Shown here piece after piece: positions 29,957 to 30,578 of a DNA stretch of 30,578 nucleotides (within the stretch, counting starts at the first letter, position 1; each line of letters starts with the position of its first letter). The notes under the pieces were generated by a model. That model saw only the letters and a list, made by a program, of their open reading frames with translations. It was not told the DNA's origin and searched no databases. The DNA lies in contig NW_003546570.1 in the NCBI RefSeq assembly GCF_000090795.2, forward strand, positions 82,011-112,588, given 5' to 3'. The stretch is from Amphimedon queenslandica. Taxonomy: Eukaryota; Porifera; Demospongiae; Haplosclerida; Niphatidae. The position numbers and the translations under genes are program-made.

Positions 29957-30294
29957 CCGTACGGTTGGTAAATTTCGTGGGGCATTAATTTTTGTTAATT
30001 TCGTGGTTCATTTTTATCCACAAAATTTTAACCCCCTACCACCAACACATAAAAACTAATTAACGGGCCATGCAGAGCTCTAACTAATATTTCCAAGCCA
30101 GTGGAGGAGCCAAAGTCTTTGTCTATTACTCCATATTCCACTATAAGCCATGTATTGGAAGCTAGTCCAGTAGATCCAAGTGAAAAGAAGTTTGCTAACT
30201 GCCAGCCACAAATATTTGCACCCACAAATATTAGCTTCTAAGGAAATTTTGGAGAAAACGCGAAATATTGGACCCTCAAATATTACCAACCGTA
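29957..30294. mobile_element. Inverted-repeat element (TACGGTTGGTAA ends), only in the downstream unit
   Basis: The left end CCGTACGGTTGGTAAATTTC and the right end (complement TACGGTTGGTAATATTT) are inverted. CGTA flanks both sides. The upstream unit has GAGACGTATTAAATCAG, an uninterrupted site, around 23624. Internal words TTTCGTGG and CCACAAAATTTT recur. No ORF of note. Confidence 0.75.
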
Positions 30295-30578
30295 CGTATT
30301 AGTTCAGTCTGGAACCAGATGCACCCTCACCTCCCTCTTGATCAAAAAGGAGTGATCTAGCTACTAATGAACATACATGTACTATAAACATTATGGTGAA
30401 CCATGTACTGTCAATCTTTGTTGGCTACATGTACATACACGTAATTAACAGCCTCAACCATGCTGCCACGCATTTAAGTCATATAATATTGGGTGGGTGC
30501 AGTACAAGTAAAGGGAAAAAATGGCAAATTAAAAAATCTTGAATAAAGACATGCATTAAAGACTTAGAAGTTAGAGAG

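Larger units (their letters stand above)
24270..30345. repeat. Segmental tandem duplication, downstream unit
   Basis: Colinear with 18360-23665. It carries the intact EAR gene and extra insertions at 27934-28252, 29659-29744 and 29957-30294, which make it longer. Homology resumes after the last insertion (CGTATTAGTTCAG against CGTATTAAATCAG) and fades near CCTCTTGATC. Confidence 0.9.

Overview
The window looks like nuclear DNA of an early-branching animal, most likely a demosponge of the Amphimedon type. The reasons are strong AT richness, genes cut by many very short introns (often 45-60 bp), animal-type proteins, dense small inverted-repeat (MITE-like) elements inside introns, and abundant TACATGTA-like palindromes. 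The species assignment is inference; exon models were assembled by hand from reading frame, GT/AG splice sites and remembered family motifs. All hand-joined models keep phase across every junction.

Layout. 1-3170 (minus strand): a decaying tandem array of short-chain dehydrogenase/reductase (SDR, DHRS11-like) genes, with one complete 7-exon copy (1346-2434) flanked by broken copies. 3225-6581 (plus): complete 11-exon beta-ureidopropionase (UPB1), with a 1.3 kb intron filled by a ~190 bp tandem repeat. 6766-9129 (plus): complete 12-exon Dbl-family RhoGEF (DH-PH) with a proline-rich acidic tail ending in a CaaX box. 9126-18225 (minus): complete 28-exon RAB3GAP2, the non-catalytic Rab3GAP subunit; its stop codon overlaps the RhoGEF stop codon by two bases. 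Its introns hold several MITE families and long microsatellites.

18360-30345: a tandem segmental duplication of about 5.4-6 kb. The downstream unit (about 24270-30345) carries an intact secreted coiled-coil plus seven-EAR-repeat protein gene (24979-26432, minus). The upstream unit (about 18360-23665) carries a pseudogene of it (19147-20502). Comparing the units gives natural empty sites that date several MITE or foldback insertions after the duplication, and reveals one 145 bp block with no differences that contains a candidate alternative first exon.

The genes do not form a pathway: UPB1 is pyrimidine catabolism, RhoGEF and RAB3GAP2 regulate Rho and Rab GTPases, and the EAR protein is probably extracellular. 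What ties the window together is gene duplication and decay, compact gene spacing, and mobile-element activity.
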